Assembly: GCA_030532705.1 (NCBI GenBank)
Contig: JAUNKR010000007.1
Coordinates: 1-62,979 of the forward strand
Direction: 5' to 3'
Length of the DNA stretch: 62,979 nucleotides
Origin: Peptostreptococcaceae bacterium
GTDB taxonomy: Bacteria; Bacillota; Clostridia; Peptostreptococcales; Filifactoraceae
Part shown: positions 34,674 to 44,280 of the stretch, one piece after another
Position numbering within the stretch: position 1 is the stretch's first letter
How the letters are laid out: every line of letters starts with the position of its first letter
Made by a program: the position numbers and the translations under genes
Notes under the pieces: model-generated
What the model was told of the DNA's origin: nothing
Database searches by the model: none
Seen by the model: the letters and a program-made list of their open reading frames with translations, nothing else

Positions 34674-36074
34674 ATGAGGCTTTATAACACATTAACAAGG
34701 CAAAAAGAAGATTTTGTTCCGATCGAGCCGGGCAAGGTTCGAATGTACTTATGCGGCCCGACGGTCTACAACTTTTTCCATATCGGAAATGCGAGACCGT
34801 TTATTATGTTTGACCTGTTGAGAAACTACCTTATATATAAAGGATATGATGTGACCTTTGTGCAAAATTTTACGGATGTGGACGACAAGATCATCGCGCG
34901 TGCGATCGAAGAAGGATCGACTCCGCAGGGGATCGCGGACAAATATATCCGGGAATATTTTGTGGATGCGGATGCGCTGGGCATCCGACGTGCAGATGTT
35001 CACCCTCGTGTGACGGAGAATATCGACGAGATCATCGAATTTATATCGGGGCTGATCGACAAGGGGTACGCATATGAGTCGGAGGGCGATGTTTTCTATG
35101 ACACGCAAAAATTTAAGGACTATGGAAAGCTTTCACGTCAAAATCTGGCGGAGCTGAACCTTGGTGCAAGGATCGATGTCAATACGAATAAGAGGCATCC
35201 GATGGACTTCGTGCTGTGGAAAAAGAAGAAGGAGCATGAGATCGGTTGGGCAAGCCCTTGGGGCGAAGGAAGACCGGGATGGCATATCGAGTGTTCGGTG
35301 ATGAGCAGACGTTATCTCGGGGATACGATCGATATCCACTCGGGCGGACAGGATCTGATCTTTCCGCATCATGAGAATGAGATCGCACAGAGCGAGGCCT
35401 ATACGGGCAAGACTTTCTCAAACTTTTGGGTGCATAACGGGTTTATCAACATCGACAATGAGAAGATGAGCAAATCGCTCGGTAATTTCTTTACCGTGCG
35501 AGAGATCAGTGAGCAGATGGATCTGGAGATCGTACGATTTTTTATGCTGAATGCACATTACAGAGGCCCGGTGAACTATTCCAAAGATCTTTTGGATCAG
35601 GCGAAAGCGGGAATGGACCGATTGTATAATACAAGAGATATGCTCGAGTTTATGATCAAAAATCGGGAGCAGGAGTCGGGAGCGGTTGCTGCGGACATTA
35701 CCGAGAAGCTTGAAGCTTTCAAAAAAGCCTTTGACGAAGCGATGGACGATGATCTCAACACGGCGAATGCGATCTCGGCGATCTTTGAACTGGCGAATTT
35801 CATCAATATCCTGGTGAAAGATGAAAATAGCTCCGTCGAGGATCTGAAAAAAGCGCACCAACTTTTCACGGAGTTGACCGGTGTTCTCAATATCATCCAA
35901 AAACGTACGGATATCGACGAAAAAATGATCGAAGATCTGATCGCGCAGCGTGCGGAAGCAAAGAAAAACAAGGATTTTGCTAAAGCGGATGAGATCCGTG
36001 ACAAGCTCAAGGATATGGGGATCGAATTGCTCGATACAAGAGCGGGGACGACTTGGCGTGCGATCTCCGAGTGA
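34674..36074 (+). CDS. cysS: Cysteinyl-tRNA synthetase
   Basis: 466 residues, normal length. It charges tRNA-Cys with cysteine. Zn-ligand Cys27 in LCGPTVYN, the HIGN signature (36-39), ECSVMS with a second Zn Cys, HHENEIAQSEA with Zn-binding His/Glu, and KMSKSLGN are all visible. It is followed by mrnC, as in many Firmicutes. A consensus promoter lies 32 bp upstream. Confidence 0.98.
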   Translation: MRLYNTLTRQKEDFVPIEPGKVRMYLCGPTVYNFFHIGNARPFIMFDLLRNYLIYKGYDVTFVQNFTDVDDKIIARAIEEGSTPQGIADKYIREYFVDADALGIRRADVHPRVTENIDEIIEFISGLIDKGYAYESEGDVFYDTQKFKDYGKLSRQNLAELNLGARIDVNTNKRHPMDFVLWKKKKEHEIGWASPWGEGRPGWHIECSVMSRRYLGDTIDIHSGGQDLIFPHHENEIAQSEAYTGKTFSNFWVHNGFINIDNEKMSKSLGNFFTVREISEQMDLEIVRFFMLNAHYRGPVNYSKDLLDQAKAGMDRLYNTRDMLEFMIKNREQESGAVAADITEKLEAFKKAFDEAMDDDLNTANAISAIFELANFINILVKDENSSVEDLKKAHQLFTELTGVLNIIQKRTDIDEKMIEDLIAQRAEAKKNKDFAKADEIRDKLKDMGIELLDTRAGTTWRAISE

Positions 36075-36173
36075 TCGTCATATTGCATGTCTTAGAGATC
36101 TTTCAAAAAAGAACTTGAGTTATACCCGGGATCTTTGGGTACTTGAAAAAATAGAAGCGAAAATAATGAGGAA

Positions 36174-36211
36174 GAGAGTCCTAAGGATCGCAAGAAGGTC
36201 CTTAGGCTCTC
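36174..36211 (+). terminator. Hairpin between cysS and mrnC
   Basis: GAGAG-T-CCTAAGGA pairs with TCCTTAGG-CTCTC (13 bp with one bulged T). It is followed only by TTATAG, so it may be a weak terminator or a processing/stability element in a cysS-mrnC transcript. Confidence 0.6.
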
Positions 36212-36253
36212 TTATAGAAAGAAGGAATTCGTATCAATATAGAAAATCAAACG

Positions 36254-36649
36254 ATGGAGATCGGGCAGATCCGCGCCATGAGCCCGATCGTTCTTGCGTA
36301 CATAGGCGATGCGACTTATGAGCAGAAAGTCCGTCGCAGACTGATCATGCTTTATCCGAATGATAAGATCAATGAGCTTCACAAAAAGGCGGTCTCCTTT
36401 GCACAGGCGAAAAGTCAGGCGAAGATCGTTCAGGCGCTGAGAGAGAAGGAGATGCTTACGGAGGAAGAGTGGTATTTTGTCAAAAGGGGGCGCAATGCCC
36501 AATCGATCCCTCCAAAAAATGCCAATGTGGTAGATTATCGTTATGCGACAGGTTTTGAGGCACTGATCGGCTATTTGGCACTTTGTGGAGAGGAAGAGCG
36601 GATCGATCAGATCGTGGATCTTGCTTTTGAGATGATTTTGAAAAAATAA
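36254..36649 (+). CDS. mrnC: Mini-ribonuclease III
   Basis: A 131-residue RNase III catalytic domain without a double-stranded-RNA-binding domain. VLAYIGDATYEQKVR holds the catalytic acidic motif, and YRYATGFEALIGYLAL the second one. It matures 23S rRNA in Firmicutes (family knowledge). The usual neighbour cysS is upstream. The ATG at 36254 has no near ribosome-binding site: GAAGGA lies 28 bp upstream, so initiation may occur slightly earlier at a non-standard codon (ATC at 36233). Confidence 0.93.
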   Translation: MEIGQIRAMSPIVLAYIGDATYEQKVRRRLIMLYPNDKINELHKKAVSFAQAKSQAKIVQALREKEMLTEEEWYFVKRGRNAQSIPPKNANVVDYRYATGFEALIGYLALCGEEERIDQIVDLAFEMILKK

Positions 36650-36659
36650 GGAGGCATTT

Positions 36660-37268
36660 ATGCAGGCGATGGAATTTGCGATATTGGATCAGCTCCAAAA
36701 GATCCACCACCCGATACTCGATAAGTTGATGATCTATGCATCGCGAAGCTCGGACCATGGAGAGATCTGGGCGGTCATTGCCCTTTTCCTGCTTGTTTTT
36801 TATCTCCAAAAAACAAAAAAGCGAAAGCGTTATGTCGAGCTCTATCGGATGGGGAATGTCGAAAAGCATGCGGCGGCTTCCGAGCGATCTTCGATGCTCA
36901 ATCCGGGAGTGACGATCCTGCTGGCAATGCTGTTTTCGGTTTTGATCGTCAATCTGGGCCTCAAACCTCTGGTGATGCGCATACGACCGTATGATATCAA
37001 TACAGCGGCTCAATTGATCACGGGGCATATGATGGATTATTCGTTCCCGTCGGGGCATTCGTCCGTGAGTTTTGCGGCAGCGACGGCGATCCTGTCGTGG
37101 AACAAAAAAGCCGGAGTCCTGGCGATCCTGCTTGCATCGATCATCGCATTTTCGAGGCTTTATCTCTACCTGCATTATCCGACCGATGTACTGGCAGGAA
37201 TAATGATCGGAATACTTTGCGGGATCATGGCATATCTGTTACAGAAAAGATCGATGAAACGATTTTAA
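36660..37268 (+). CDS. PAP2-family membrane phosphatase
   Basis: A 202-residue protein with about five membrane segments and all three PAP2 motifs: KPLVMRIRP, PSGHSS and SRLYLYLHYPTDVLAG. Likely substrates are undecaprenyl pyrophosphate or phosphatidylglycerol phosphate, acting at the membrane. TAAGGAGG ribosome-binding site; 10 bp after mrnC, so probably co-transcribed. A terminator follows. Confidence 0.92.
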   Translation: MQAMEFAILDQLQKIHHPILDKLMIYASRSSDHGEIWAVIALFLLVFYLQKTKKRKRYVELYRMGNVEKHAAASERSSMLNPGVTILLAMLFSVLIVNLGLKPLVMRIRPYDINTAAQLITGHMMDYSFPSGHSSVSFAAATAILSWNKKAGVLAILLASIIAFSRLYLYLHYPTDVLAGIMIGILCGIMAYLLQKRSMKRF

Positions 37269-37301
37269 TAGAAATAAATACTAACTAGCAAAGAAAGCTG
37301 A

Positions 37302-37326
37302 CTCGAACAACTTGTTCGAGTTTTTT
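37302..37326 (+). terminator. Terminator after the PAP2 gene
   Basis: Perfect CTCGAAC / GTTCGAG stem with a 5-nt loop and six T. Confidence 0.92.
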
Positions 37327-37503
37327 AATTTTCGGCAAAAAACAAGATAAATATTTACTATAAATAAAATCGAGCTCATTCTTAAAATGCCTCAAAAATG
37401 AATAAATATCAAATTTTGAGTATAAAAATCCATTATAGCATCAAAAAATATGAAAAAGTTTTCCGGGTGAAAACAAAATTGAGCGAACATAAAATAAAAA
37501 TAT

Positions 37504-37534
37504 TTGACTTTGTTATTTATGACACTATATAGTG
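37504..37534 (+). promoter_or_regulatory. Upstream promoter-like site with 12-bp palindrome
   Basis: TTGACT (37504-37509) and TATATA 16 bp on, inside the perfect palindrome CACTATATAGTG (37523-37534). It lies about 300 bp before the oligopeptide-binding gene in a very AT-rich region and may be a regulated second promoter. Confidence 0.4.
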
Positions 37535-37647
37535 ATTTGAATATATACAGGAATAATTGATTTATGTTTACGTTGTATCGATCACTTAAAATGTAAAAAG
37601 AATGTAAAAAAACTTGCTGTAATTCGGGTCGAAAAATGTTATTTTGA

Positions 37648-37677
37648 TTGACAAAAACTTCTTTCGTAAGATATAAT
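37648..37677 (+). promoter_or_regulatory. Main promoter of the peptide ABC operon
   Basis: TTGACA (37648-37653), an 18-bp spacer and TATAAT (37672-37677). It leaves a leader of about 120 nt before the ATG at 37803. Confidence 0.75.
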
Positions 37678-37802
37678 CAAGTAGTGGAATATTGGAAAAA
37701 CTGTGGAAAAGTAGTTAAAAATAAATGATGAAGTTTCACAGCGATATTCGACGCTCCTTAGGGAGCCAACCTATTTTGGAAAAGAAAGGGGTAAAATTTA
37801 TT

Positions 37803-39359
37803 ATGAAAAGAAAATTGATGTCAATTGCTGCATTACTTACTGCAGGAATGCTAGTACTTACTGCTTGCGGCGGCGGAAGCAACAGCGGCGGCGGAGAGTC
37901 CGGTGGCGGCGGAGAAGGCGCTGCTAAGACGGAACTTATCGTTGCTCAAGGAGCGGACGCGAAGTCTTTGGATCCACACGGAACAAATGACCAGCCTTCT
38001 TCAAGGGTCATGAGACAGATCTATGAGACTCTTGTTGATCAAAATGAGAAAATGGAACTTCTACCCGGATTGGCTGAGAGCTGGGAGCAAGTAGATGATT
38101 CTACTTATCAGTTCAACCTTAAGAAAGGTGTAAAATTCCACAATGGTGAAGAGTTTAAGGCTAGCGACGTTAAGTTCACGATGGAAAGAGCACTGGAGTC
38201 TGCAAACGTTGGACATATCGTTGAAGCGATCGATAAAGCAAAGATCGAAGTAGTGGACGATTACACGATCAAGATCGGAACAAAAGAGCCATTTGCTCCG
38301 CTTTTGGCACATCTTGCTCATACAGGAGCATCCATCCTTAATGAGAAAGCTGTAACAGAAGCAGGTGAAGACTACGGACAAAATCCGGTAGGAACAGGAC
38401 CTTTCAAATTTGAGAGCTGGGCAACCGGTGACAGCATCGTTCTTGTAAGAAATGACGAGTATCATAGAGATCCTGCGAAGCTGACAAAAGTTACTTTCAG
38501 AGCGATCCCGGAAGATACAAACAGAACGATCGAACTTGAGACAGGTGGAGTAGACATCGTTTACGATATATCTCCTAACGATATTGAAAAAGTTGAATCC
38601 AATGAAAAGCTGACATTGGTAAGAGATGCCAGCCTTTCAACAGGTTATATCGGATTTAACTGTGCGAAAGCACCTTTTGATAATGTAAAGGTTAGACAAG
38701 CGATCAACACTGCGCTTGATACGGAGTCGATCATCAATACCGTATACAAAGGTGTCGGATCTCCTGCAAAAGGACCTCTTACTCCACAAGTTTGGGCATC
38801 GAACCAAAATCTTGAGCCATACGGATTTGACGTAGAAAAAGCGAAAGCTCTTATGGCGGAAGCTGGATATGCAGACGGATTCAAAACTACGATCTGGACA
38901 AATGAGAACCCTCAAAGAATGGCTGTTGCTGAAGTAGTTCAAAACCAGCTAAAAGCGATCGGTATCGAAACAGAAGTAAAGGTTATGGAGTGGGGAGCTT
39001 ATCTTGACGGAACCGCTAAAGGAGAGCATGATATGTTCATTCTTGGTTGGGTAACCGTAACAGGAGACCCTGACTACGGTCTATTCCCTCTATTCCACTC
39101 TTCAACATTCGGAGACGCTGGAAACAGAACATTCTACTCAACTCCAAAAGTTGATGAGCTTCTTGAAAAAGGAAGATTCTCCGTAGATCCTGCAGAGCGT
39201 GAAGCGGCTTACATGGAAGTTCAGCAAATCGTAAGAGATGATGCTCCATGGGTATTTATGAACTATGGTGAGAATATCTCCGGTACTGCTTCAAATGTTA
39301 AAGGATTTATGCAGCATCCGGCAGGACACTACAGATTATATCCTGTTTACTTTGAATAA
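37803..39359 (+). CDS. Peptide ABC transporter substrate-binding lipoprotein (SBP_bac_5)
   Basis: 518 residues: a lipoprotein signal (MLVLTAC, Cys about residue 22), a Gly/Ser-rich linker, then a family-5 solute-binding domain (SLDPHGTNDQPSSRVMRQIYETL, GVKFHNGEEFKASDVKFT). Closest in style to dipeptide/glutathione-binding DppA/GsiB proteins. It uses many CTT, CCT and AAC codons unlike its neighbours, consistent with very high expression. The start at 37803 was chosen over ATG 37725 because it gives the correct signal peptide. A hairpin before the permease genes may keep its mRNA in excess. Confidence 0.95.
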   Translation: MKRKLMSIAALLTAGMLVLTACGGGSNSGGGESGGGGEGAAKTELIVAQGADAKSLDPHGTNDQPSSRVMRQIYETLVDQNEKMELLPGLAESWEQVDDSTYQFNLKKGVKFHNGEEFKASDVKFTMERALESANVGHIVEAIDKAKIEVVDDYTIKIGTKEPFAPLLAHLAHTGASILNEKAVTEAGEDYGQNPVGTGPFKFESWATGDSIVLVRNDEYHRDPAKLTKVTFRAIPEDTNRTIELETGGVDIVYDISPNDIEKVESNEKLTLVRDASLSTGYIGFNCAKAPFDNVKVRQAINTALDTESIINTVYKGVGSPAKGPLTPQVWASNQNLEPYGFDVEKAKALMAEAGYADGFKTTIWTNENPQRMAVAEVVQNQLKAIGIETEVKVMEWGAYLDGTAKGEHDMFILGWVTVTGDPDYGLFPLFHSSTFGDAGNRTFYSTPKVDELLEKGRFSVDPAEREAAYMEVQQIVRDDAPWVFMNYGENISGTASNVKGFMQHPAGHYRLYPVYFE

Positions 39360-39392
39360 GATTTAAGATTTGAATACAACTTAATTTATTCT

Positions 39393-39431
39393 GACAGAGA
39401 ATGTAGGGGGATATCTCCCTACATTCTTTGT
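39393..39431 (+). terminator. Hairpin between binding-protein and permease genes
   Basis: A near-continuous stem of about 18 bp centred in GAATGTAGGG...CCCTACATTC (core 39399-39426). Only a short T-run follows, so it is probably a partial terminator or 3' stabiliser. Confidence 0.7.
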
Positions 39432-39486
39432 CAAGAGCCCTCTTTATGATATTAGAAACAGAGTCTGTTAAGTTTTTGGAGGAACT

Positions 39487-40416
39487 ATGCACAAATATAT
39501 ACTACGTAGAGTGATGCTGTTGATCCCCGTTATTATCGGTGTGACCTTTATCATCTTTACCATGATGTACCTGACTCCGGGGGATCCGGCAAAGATCATG
39601 CTGGGCGAATCTGCGAAGGCGGAGGATGTGGCAAGGCTTCGTGCGGAATTGGGCTTGGATAAACCATATCTGGTACAATTCGGTAATTATGTGAAGAAAG
39701 CAGTATTTCAGCAGGATATCGGGCGATCGTATATCACCAAAAGACCTGTAACACAGGAAGTGATGACCAGATTTCCTGTCACATTGAAATTGGCGGCGTT
39801 TTCTATTCTGATCGCAGTTGCTATCGGTATCCCGGTAGGGATCGTTTCTGCGACAAAACAATACTCATTATTTGATAATATATCGATGGTCGTAGCATTG
39901 CTCGGGGTATCGATGCCGAACTTCTGGCAGGGTTTGCTACTTATCTTGCTCTTTTCGGTCACATTGGGATGGTTGCCTGCTTCGGGCTTTTCAAGCTTCA
40001 AGCATATGATCCTTCCTGCTGTGACGATCGGAACGAGTACGGCAGCGGTCATCACTCGTATGACAAGATCCAGTATGCTTGAGGTCATCCGTCAGGATTA
40101 TATCCGTACAGCGCGTGCTAAAGGACAGATCGAATCGAAGGTTGTTAATCGTCATGCGCTCAAGAATGCACTGATCCCGATCATTACAGTCGTAGGACTT
40201 CAGTTCGGTTATTTGCTTGGCGGTGCGGTTCTTACCGAGTCGATCTTCGCTGTGCCCGGTGTCGGACGTCTCATGGTGGATTCAATCAAACAAAGGGACT
40301 TCCCGGTAGTTCAGGGAGCGGTACTGTTTATCGCGATCACGTTCAGTTTGGTAAATCTACTGGTAGACATTATGTATGCTTATGTTGATCCGCGAATCAG
40401 ATCACAGTATAAATAG
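39487..40416 (+). CDS. Peptide ABC transporter permease (DppB/OppB-like)
   Basis: A 309-residue permease with six membrane segments. The N-terminal RRVMLLIPVIIGVTFIIF and the EAA loop (RTARAKG) fit the DppB family, and SVTLGWLPASGFSS is the usual periplasmic-side loop. Forms the translocation pore with the next gene's product, 9 bp downstream. Confidence 0.95.
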   Translation: MHKYILRRVMLLIPVIIGVTFIIFTMMYLTPGDPAKIMLGESAKAEDVARLRAELGLDKPYLVQFGNYVKKAVFQQDIGRSYITKRPVTQEVMTRFPVTLKLAAFSILIAVAIGIPVGIVSATKQYSLFDNISMVVALLGVSMPNFWQGLLLILLFSVTLGWLPASGFSSFKHMILPAVTIGTSTAAVITRMTRSSMLEVIRQDYIRTARAKGQIESKVVNRHALKNALIPIITVVGLQFGYLLGGAVLTESIFAVPGVGRLMVDSIKQRDFPVVQGAVLFIAITFSLVNLLVDIMYAYVDPRIRSQYK

Positions 40417-40425
40417 GGGGGCAAG

Positions 40426-41298
40426 ATGAGCGAAACAAAACAAGTAAAGAATAAAAAACGAAGCCAATGGCTTGATGTTTGGATGAGATTGAAAAAGAAT
40501 AAATCGGCGATGTTCGGTTTGTTTATCATATTCCTTCTATTCTTCTGTGCGATCTTTGCGGATGTTATCGCGCCTTACGGTATCGACGATCAGGATCTTT
40601 CCAAGAGTTTGATCAAGCCGGGTGCGGAATATTGGTTTGGAACGGACAACTTCGGTCGTGATATTTTCAGCCGTATCGTGTATGGATCTCGTATCTCTCT
40701 AATGGTTGGATTTATCGCCGTATCGATCTCGATGGTCACGGGAGGAACGCTGGGGGCGATCGCCGGATTCTTTGGCGGCCGTACCGACAATATCATCATG
40801 AGAGCGATGGATATCCTGCTTGCGATCCCTTCCATTTTGCTTGCGATCTCGATCGTATCGGCATTGGGGCCGGGTCTGATCAACGTAATGATCGCCGTAG
40901 GGATCTCGTCGATCCCTTCCTATGCGCGTATCGTTCGAGCATCGGTGATCACGCTTAAGGATCAGGAATTTGTTGAAGCGGCTCGTGCAGTAGGTACGAG
41001 CAACTTCCGAATCATTACAAAGCATATCATCCCGAACTCACTTGCTCCGATCATCGTTCAGGCAACGCTCGGTGTTGCGGGTGCGATCCTTTCGGCAGCG
41101 GGTCTGAGCTTTATCGGTCTGGGCATTCAGCCGCCGACACCGGAGTGGGGATCCATGCTTTCGGCAGGAAGACAGTTTATTCGAGATTATCCGCATATCT
41201 CGATGTTTCCGGGCCTTGTAATCATGATCACAATTTTTGGGCTAAATCTATTTGGGGATGGATTGCGTGATGCGCTTGACCCAAGACTAAGGAACTAA
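40426..41298 (+). CDS. Peptide ABC transporter permease (DppC/OppC-like)
   Basis: A 290-residue permease: cytoplasmic basic N-terminus, a first helix near residue 27, then YWFGTDNFGRDIFSRIVYGSR and the EAA loop (EFVEAARAVG). Partner of the DppB-like protein. Confidence 0.95.
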   Translation: MSETKQVKNKKRSQWLDVWMRLKKNKSAMFGLFIIFLLFFCAIFADVIAPYGIDDQDLSKSLIKPGAEYWFGTDNFGRDIFSRIVYGSRISLMVGFIAVSISMVTGGTLGAIAGFFGGRTDNIIMRAMDILLAIPSILLAISIVSALGPGLINVMIAVGISSIPSYARIVRASVITLKDQEFVEAARAVGTSNFRIITKHIIPNSLAPIIVQATLGVAGAILSAAGLSFIGLGIQPPTPEWGSMLSAGRQFIRDYPHISMFPGLVIMITIFGLNLFGDGLRDALDPRLRN

Positions 41299-41311
41299 TC
41301 GGGGAGGAGTT

Positions 41312-42280
41312 ATGTCGCAACATTTATTACAAATCAAAGGGCTTGATATTCATTATAATACGGAAGAAGGTATCGTCCGTGCGGTCAATAAGATGAATCT
41401 TGAGCTGGATAAAGGCGAAACGCTGGGGCTTGTTGGAGAGACCGGAGCCGGAAAAACAACGACAGCACTTGGCATTATGCGTCTGGTTGCAAACCCTCCC
41501 GGAAAGATCGTTGGAGGAGAAATTTTTTACGAAGGCAAGGATCTTCTGAAGAACACAGAAGCGGAGATGCGAAAGATCAGAGGAAACAAGATCTCAATGA
41601 TCTTCCAGGATCCGATGACTTCACTGAACCCTGTAATGACCGTTGGGGAACAGATCGCAGAGGTGATCTCGCTGCATCAGAAAGTGAGTGGTGCGGAAGC
41701 GATCAAAAAAGCGCAGGAAATGCTTGAGACGGTAGGGATCCCGGGGGATCGCTACAAGGATTATCCGCATCAATTTTCTGGTGGGATGAAGCAGAGGGTG
41801 GTCATTGCGATCGCACTTGCTTGTAATCCTCAGCTTTTGATCGCGGATGAGCCGACAACGGCTCTGGATGTTACGATCCAAGCTCAAGTGCTTGCACTGA
41901 TGAACAAGCTGAAAAAAGACTTTGATACCTCAATGATCATGATCACGCATGACCTTGGTATTGTCGCAGAAGTATGCGACAAGGTCGCGATCATGTATGC
42001 GGGTTCTGTTGTCGAATATACCAACAAGGAAAACTTGTACACGGAACCGATGCACCCATATACAGTGGGACTGTTCAATTCGATCCCGGATCTAGACAGT
42101 GATGAGGATCGACTTAAACCGATCAAAGGATTGATGCCAGATCCGACCAATCTTCCAAAGGGCTGCCCTTTCCATCCGCGTTGTCCAAAAGCGATGGATA
42201 TCTGTAAGGAGAAAGAGCCTGCGGAAACTTATGTAAAATCGGATCATATGGTAAAGTGCTTCCTTTATGAGCAGAAATAG
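41312..42280 (+). CDS. Peptide ABC transporter ATPase (DppD/OppD-like)
   Basis: 322 residues. Walker [10 protein letters not shown] (about 42-50), signature FSGGMKQRV, Walker [13 protein letters not shown], and the C-terminal oligopeptide-transporter extension with Cys-containing [17 protein letters not shown], which in relatives can bind an iron-sulfur cluster. Confidence 0.96.
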   Translation: MSQHLLQIKGLDIHYNTEEGIVRAVNKMNLELDKGETLGLVGETGAGKTTTALGIMRLVANPPGKIVGGEIFYEGKDLLKNTEAEMRKIRGNKISMIFQDPMTSLNPVMTVGEQIAEVISLHQKVSGAEAIKKAQEMLETVGIPGDRYKDYPHQFSGGMKQRVVIAIALACNPQLLIADEPTTALDVTIQAQVLALMNKLKKDFDTSMIMITHDLGIVAEVCDKVAIMYAGSVVEYTNKENLYTEPMHPYTVGLFNSIPDLDSDEDRLKPIKGLMPDPTNLPKGCPFHPRCPKAMDICKEKEPAETYVKSDHMVKCFLYEQK

Positions 42281-42292
42281 TTGAGGTAAAAG

Positions 42293-43255
42293 ATGGCAGA
42301 AAAACTAATAGAAGTTAAAAATGTAAAAAAGTATTTTAATACAAAAAAAGGACTTCTGCACGCAGTGGATGACGTCAGCTTTGATATCAACAAGGGTGAA
42401 ACGCTTGGCGTGGTAGGAGAGTCCGGCTGTGGAAAGTCGACCACGGGACGAGTGGTCCTTCGTCTGCTTGAAGCGACGGAAGGAGAGGTCCTCTTTGAAG
42501 GAGAAAATATCCTAAAATACTCACCGGAGAAAATGCGTGAGATGCGTAAGCAGATGCAGATCGTATTCCAGGATCCGTTTGCATCCTTGAACCCGCGTCT
42601 TTCCGTATCGGAGATCATTGCGGAGCCGTTGATCGTGCATAAGCAGTTTTCAAATAAAAACGTTATGCTCAAACGTATCAAAGAGTTGATGGATACTGTC
42701 GGTTTGGCGGAACGTTTGGTCAACACCTATCCGCATGAGCTGGACGGTGGAAGAAGACAGCGTATCGGAATTGCAAGAGCATTGGCGCTCAATCCGAAAT
42801 TTATCGTACAGGATGAGCCGGTATCCGCTCTGGATGTTTCGATCCAGGCGCAGATCCTGAATCTGATGGCAGATCTTCAGGATGAGCTGGGGCTGACCTA
42901 TATGTTTATCTCGCATGACCTGAGCGTTGTAAAGCATGTGAGCGACAATATCGCGGTGATGTATCTTGGCAAGATCGTTGAGCTTACCGATTACAAGACG
43001 ATCTTTGCAAAGCCATTGCACCCATACTCACAGGCATTGCTTTCAGCGATCCCGGTTCCGAAATTACATTCGACACAAAATCGGATCATTCTGGAAGGCG
43101 ACGTTCCATCTCCGATCAATCCGCCGGAGGGATGTCGATTTTACGGAAGATGTCGATATAGACAAGATATCTGTAAAGAAAAATCACCGGAGCTTCGAGA
43201 GATCGAGCCGGGACACCAAGTGGCATGTCATTTTGCGGGCACAGTTGGTGTATGA
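42293..43255 (+). CDS. Peptide ABC transporter ATPase (DppF/OppF-like)
   Basis: 320 residues. Walker A GESGCGKST, Walker B IVQDEPVSALD and the C-terminal Cys motif PEGCRFYGRCRYRQDIC. The signature reads LDGGRRQRI where LSGGQRQRI is usual; I believe this is a subfamily trait, not damage. Last gene of the operon, followed by a GCAA-loop terminator. Confidence 0.95.
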   Translation: MAEKLIEVKNVKKYFNTKKGLLHAVDDVSFDINKGETLGVVGESGCGKSTTGRVVLRLLEATEGEVLFEGENILKYSPEKMREMRKQMQIVFQDPFASLNPRLSVSEIIAEPLIVHKQFSNKNVMLKRIKELMDTVGLAERLVNTYPHELDGGRRQRIGIARALALNPKFIVQDEPVSALDVSIQAQILNLMADLQDELGLTYMFISHDLSVVKHVSDNIAVMYLGKIVELTDYKTIFAKPLHPYSQALLSAIPVPKLHSTQNRIILEGDVPSPINPPEGCRFYGRCRYRQDICKEKSPELREIEPGHQVACHFAGTVGV

Positions 43256-43277
43256 TCCGACAAAGAGGAGTTTTGAT

Positions 43278-43300
43278 AAAGGGACCGCAAGGTCCCTTTT
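43278..43300 (+). terminator. Terminator of the peptide ABC operon
   Basis: AAAGGGACC-GCAA-GGTCCCTTTT. Confidence 0.9.
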
Positions 43301-43572
43301 GGAGTTAATAAATTTTGATTTAAGCTGTATACTTAAGAGAATGTATAATTTGGTGTGATAAAATAAGACTTTATTCGATATAGATTATTTACAGAAAAAA
43401 AGAATTAATTTATTTTGGATAAATATAGTATAATAACAATATAGAAAAAGATATATGACATAATTTGATAGTACGCTAATAGAAAAAATCAATTTCTTCA
43501 TAAAATATTAAAATGCGATGGTTTATATTGGAATTATATCAAGATATAAAATCGATATGTAAGGGATGTACA
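43301..43572. other. Very AT-rich spacer
   Basis: About 270 bp with almost no G+C-rich sequence, contrasting with the operon before it. It probably belongs with the foreign gene at 43573. No structure or gene recognised. Confidence 0.5.
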
Positions 43573-44217
43573 ATGCTAGATAAGTATGAAACAGAACGAT
43601 ACGCTTTGGATAGAATTAAACTATATTATTGTAAAGATTTAAGTGATTTTGAAGATATGATTTTGAAACTAGAGCCACCTGATTTTTATATTAGAGCGAA
43701 ATCACTAGCAATAGAGGTTACAGAGGCAATAAATAAAGAGGATGCAGAGATAAGGAGTTGGGATAATAGGATGGCTCAAGAAGACTTGAGTTCAGATAAG
43801 CGTAACGAAATTATTAAATCAAAAAATCTGAAAGATACTGTTAAAGAACAATTATATTATAGATCATGTTTAGGAGGAGGGACATATAGGAGAGGAATTT
43901 TTAGAGATGCATCAGATAATATAAGAATAGTATGTATGTCTATTGTTGATAAAACAGAAAAACTTAATAAAAAAATAAACTATGGAATACAAGATGAAGT
44001 CAATAACAAATGGTTGTATATAATTTCTTTTTGGAATTCTTTTAATCAGTTTGACATAGAAAAAATAGTAACACATTGGAAATCAATTCAAAATAAATAT
44101 CATGACCACTTTGATATAATTTTTATTGATTGTAACACAGATATCTATGTATTATATAAAGATAGAGGATTTACAATTCTAAAAACTGATAATAAATATA
44201 TAGATCTTATAAAATAA
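43573..44217 (+). CDS. AT-rich orphan protein, possible nuclease-like
   Basis: 214 residues from the ATG at 43573 (AAGGGATG ribosome-binding site); an ATG at 43513 would add 20 residues without one. Codon choice (ATA, AGA, TTA, AAT) is unlike all neighbours, which indicates transfer. The motif PPDFYIRAKSLAIEVTEA resembles the PDF...IEVT core seen in some small restriction-like nucleases, and HFDIIFIDCNTDIYVLYK has a beta-strand pattern. I do not recognise the family. No partner gene is adjacent. Confidence 0.65.
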   Translation: MLDKYETERYALDRIKLYYCKDLSDFEDMILKLEPPDFYIRAKSLAIEVTEAINKEDAEIRSWDNRMAQEDLSSDKRNEIIKSKNLKDTVKEQLYYRSCLGGGTYRRGIFRDASDNIRIVCMSIVDKTEKLNKKINYGIQDEVNNKWLYIISFWNSFNQFDIEKIVTHWKSIQNKYHDHFDIIFIDCNTDIYVLYKDRGFTILKTDNKYIDLIK

Positions 44218-44280
44218 AAGTTTCTATTACGGAGCTATCTATTACTGTCTTTAAATACTACTGCTCAAGAAGGAGAGTTT

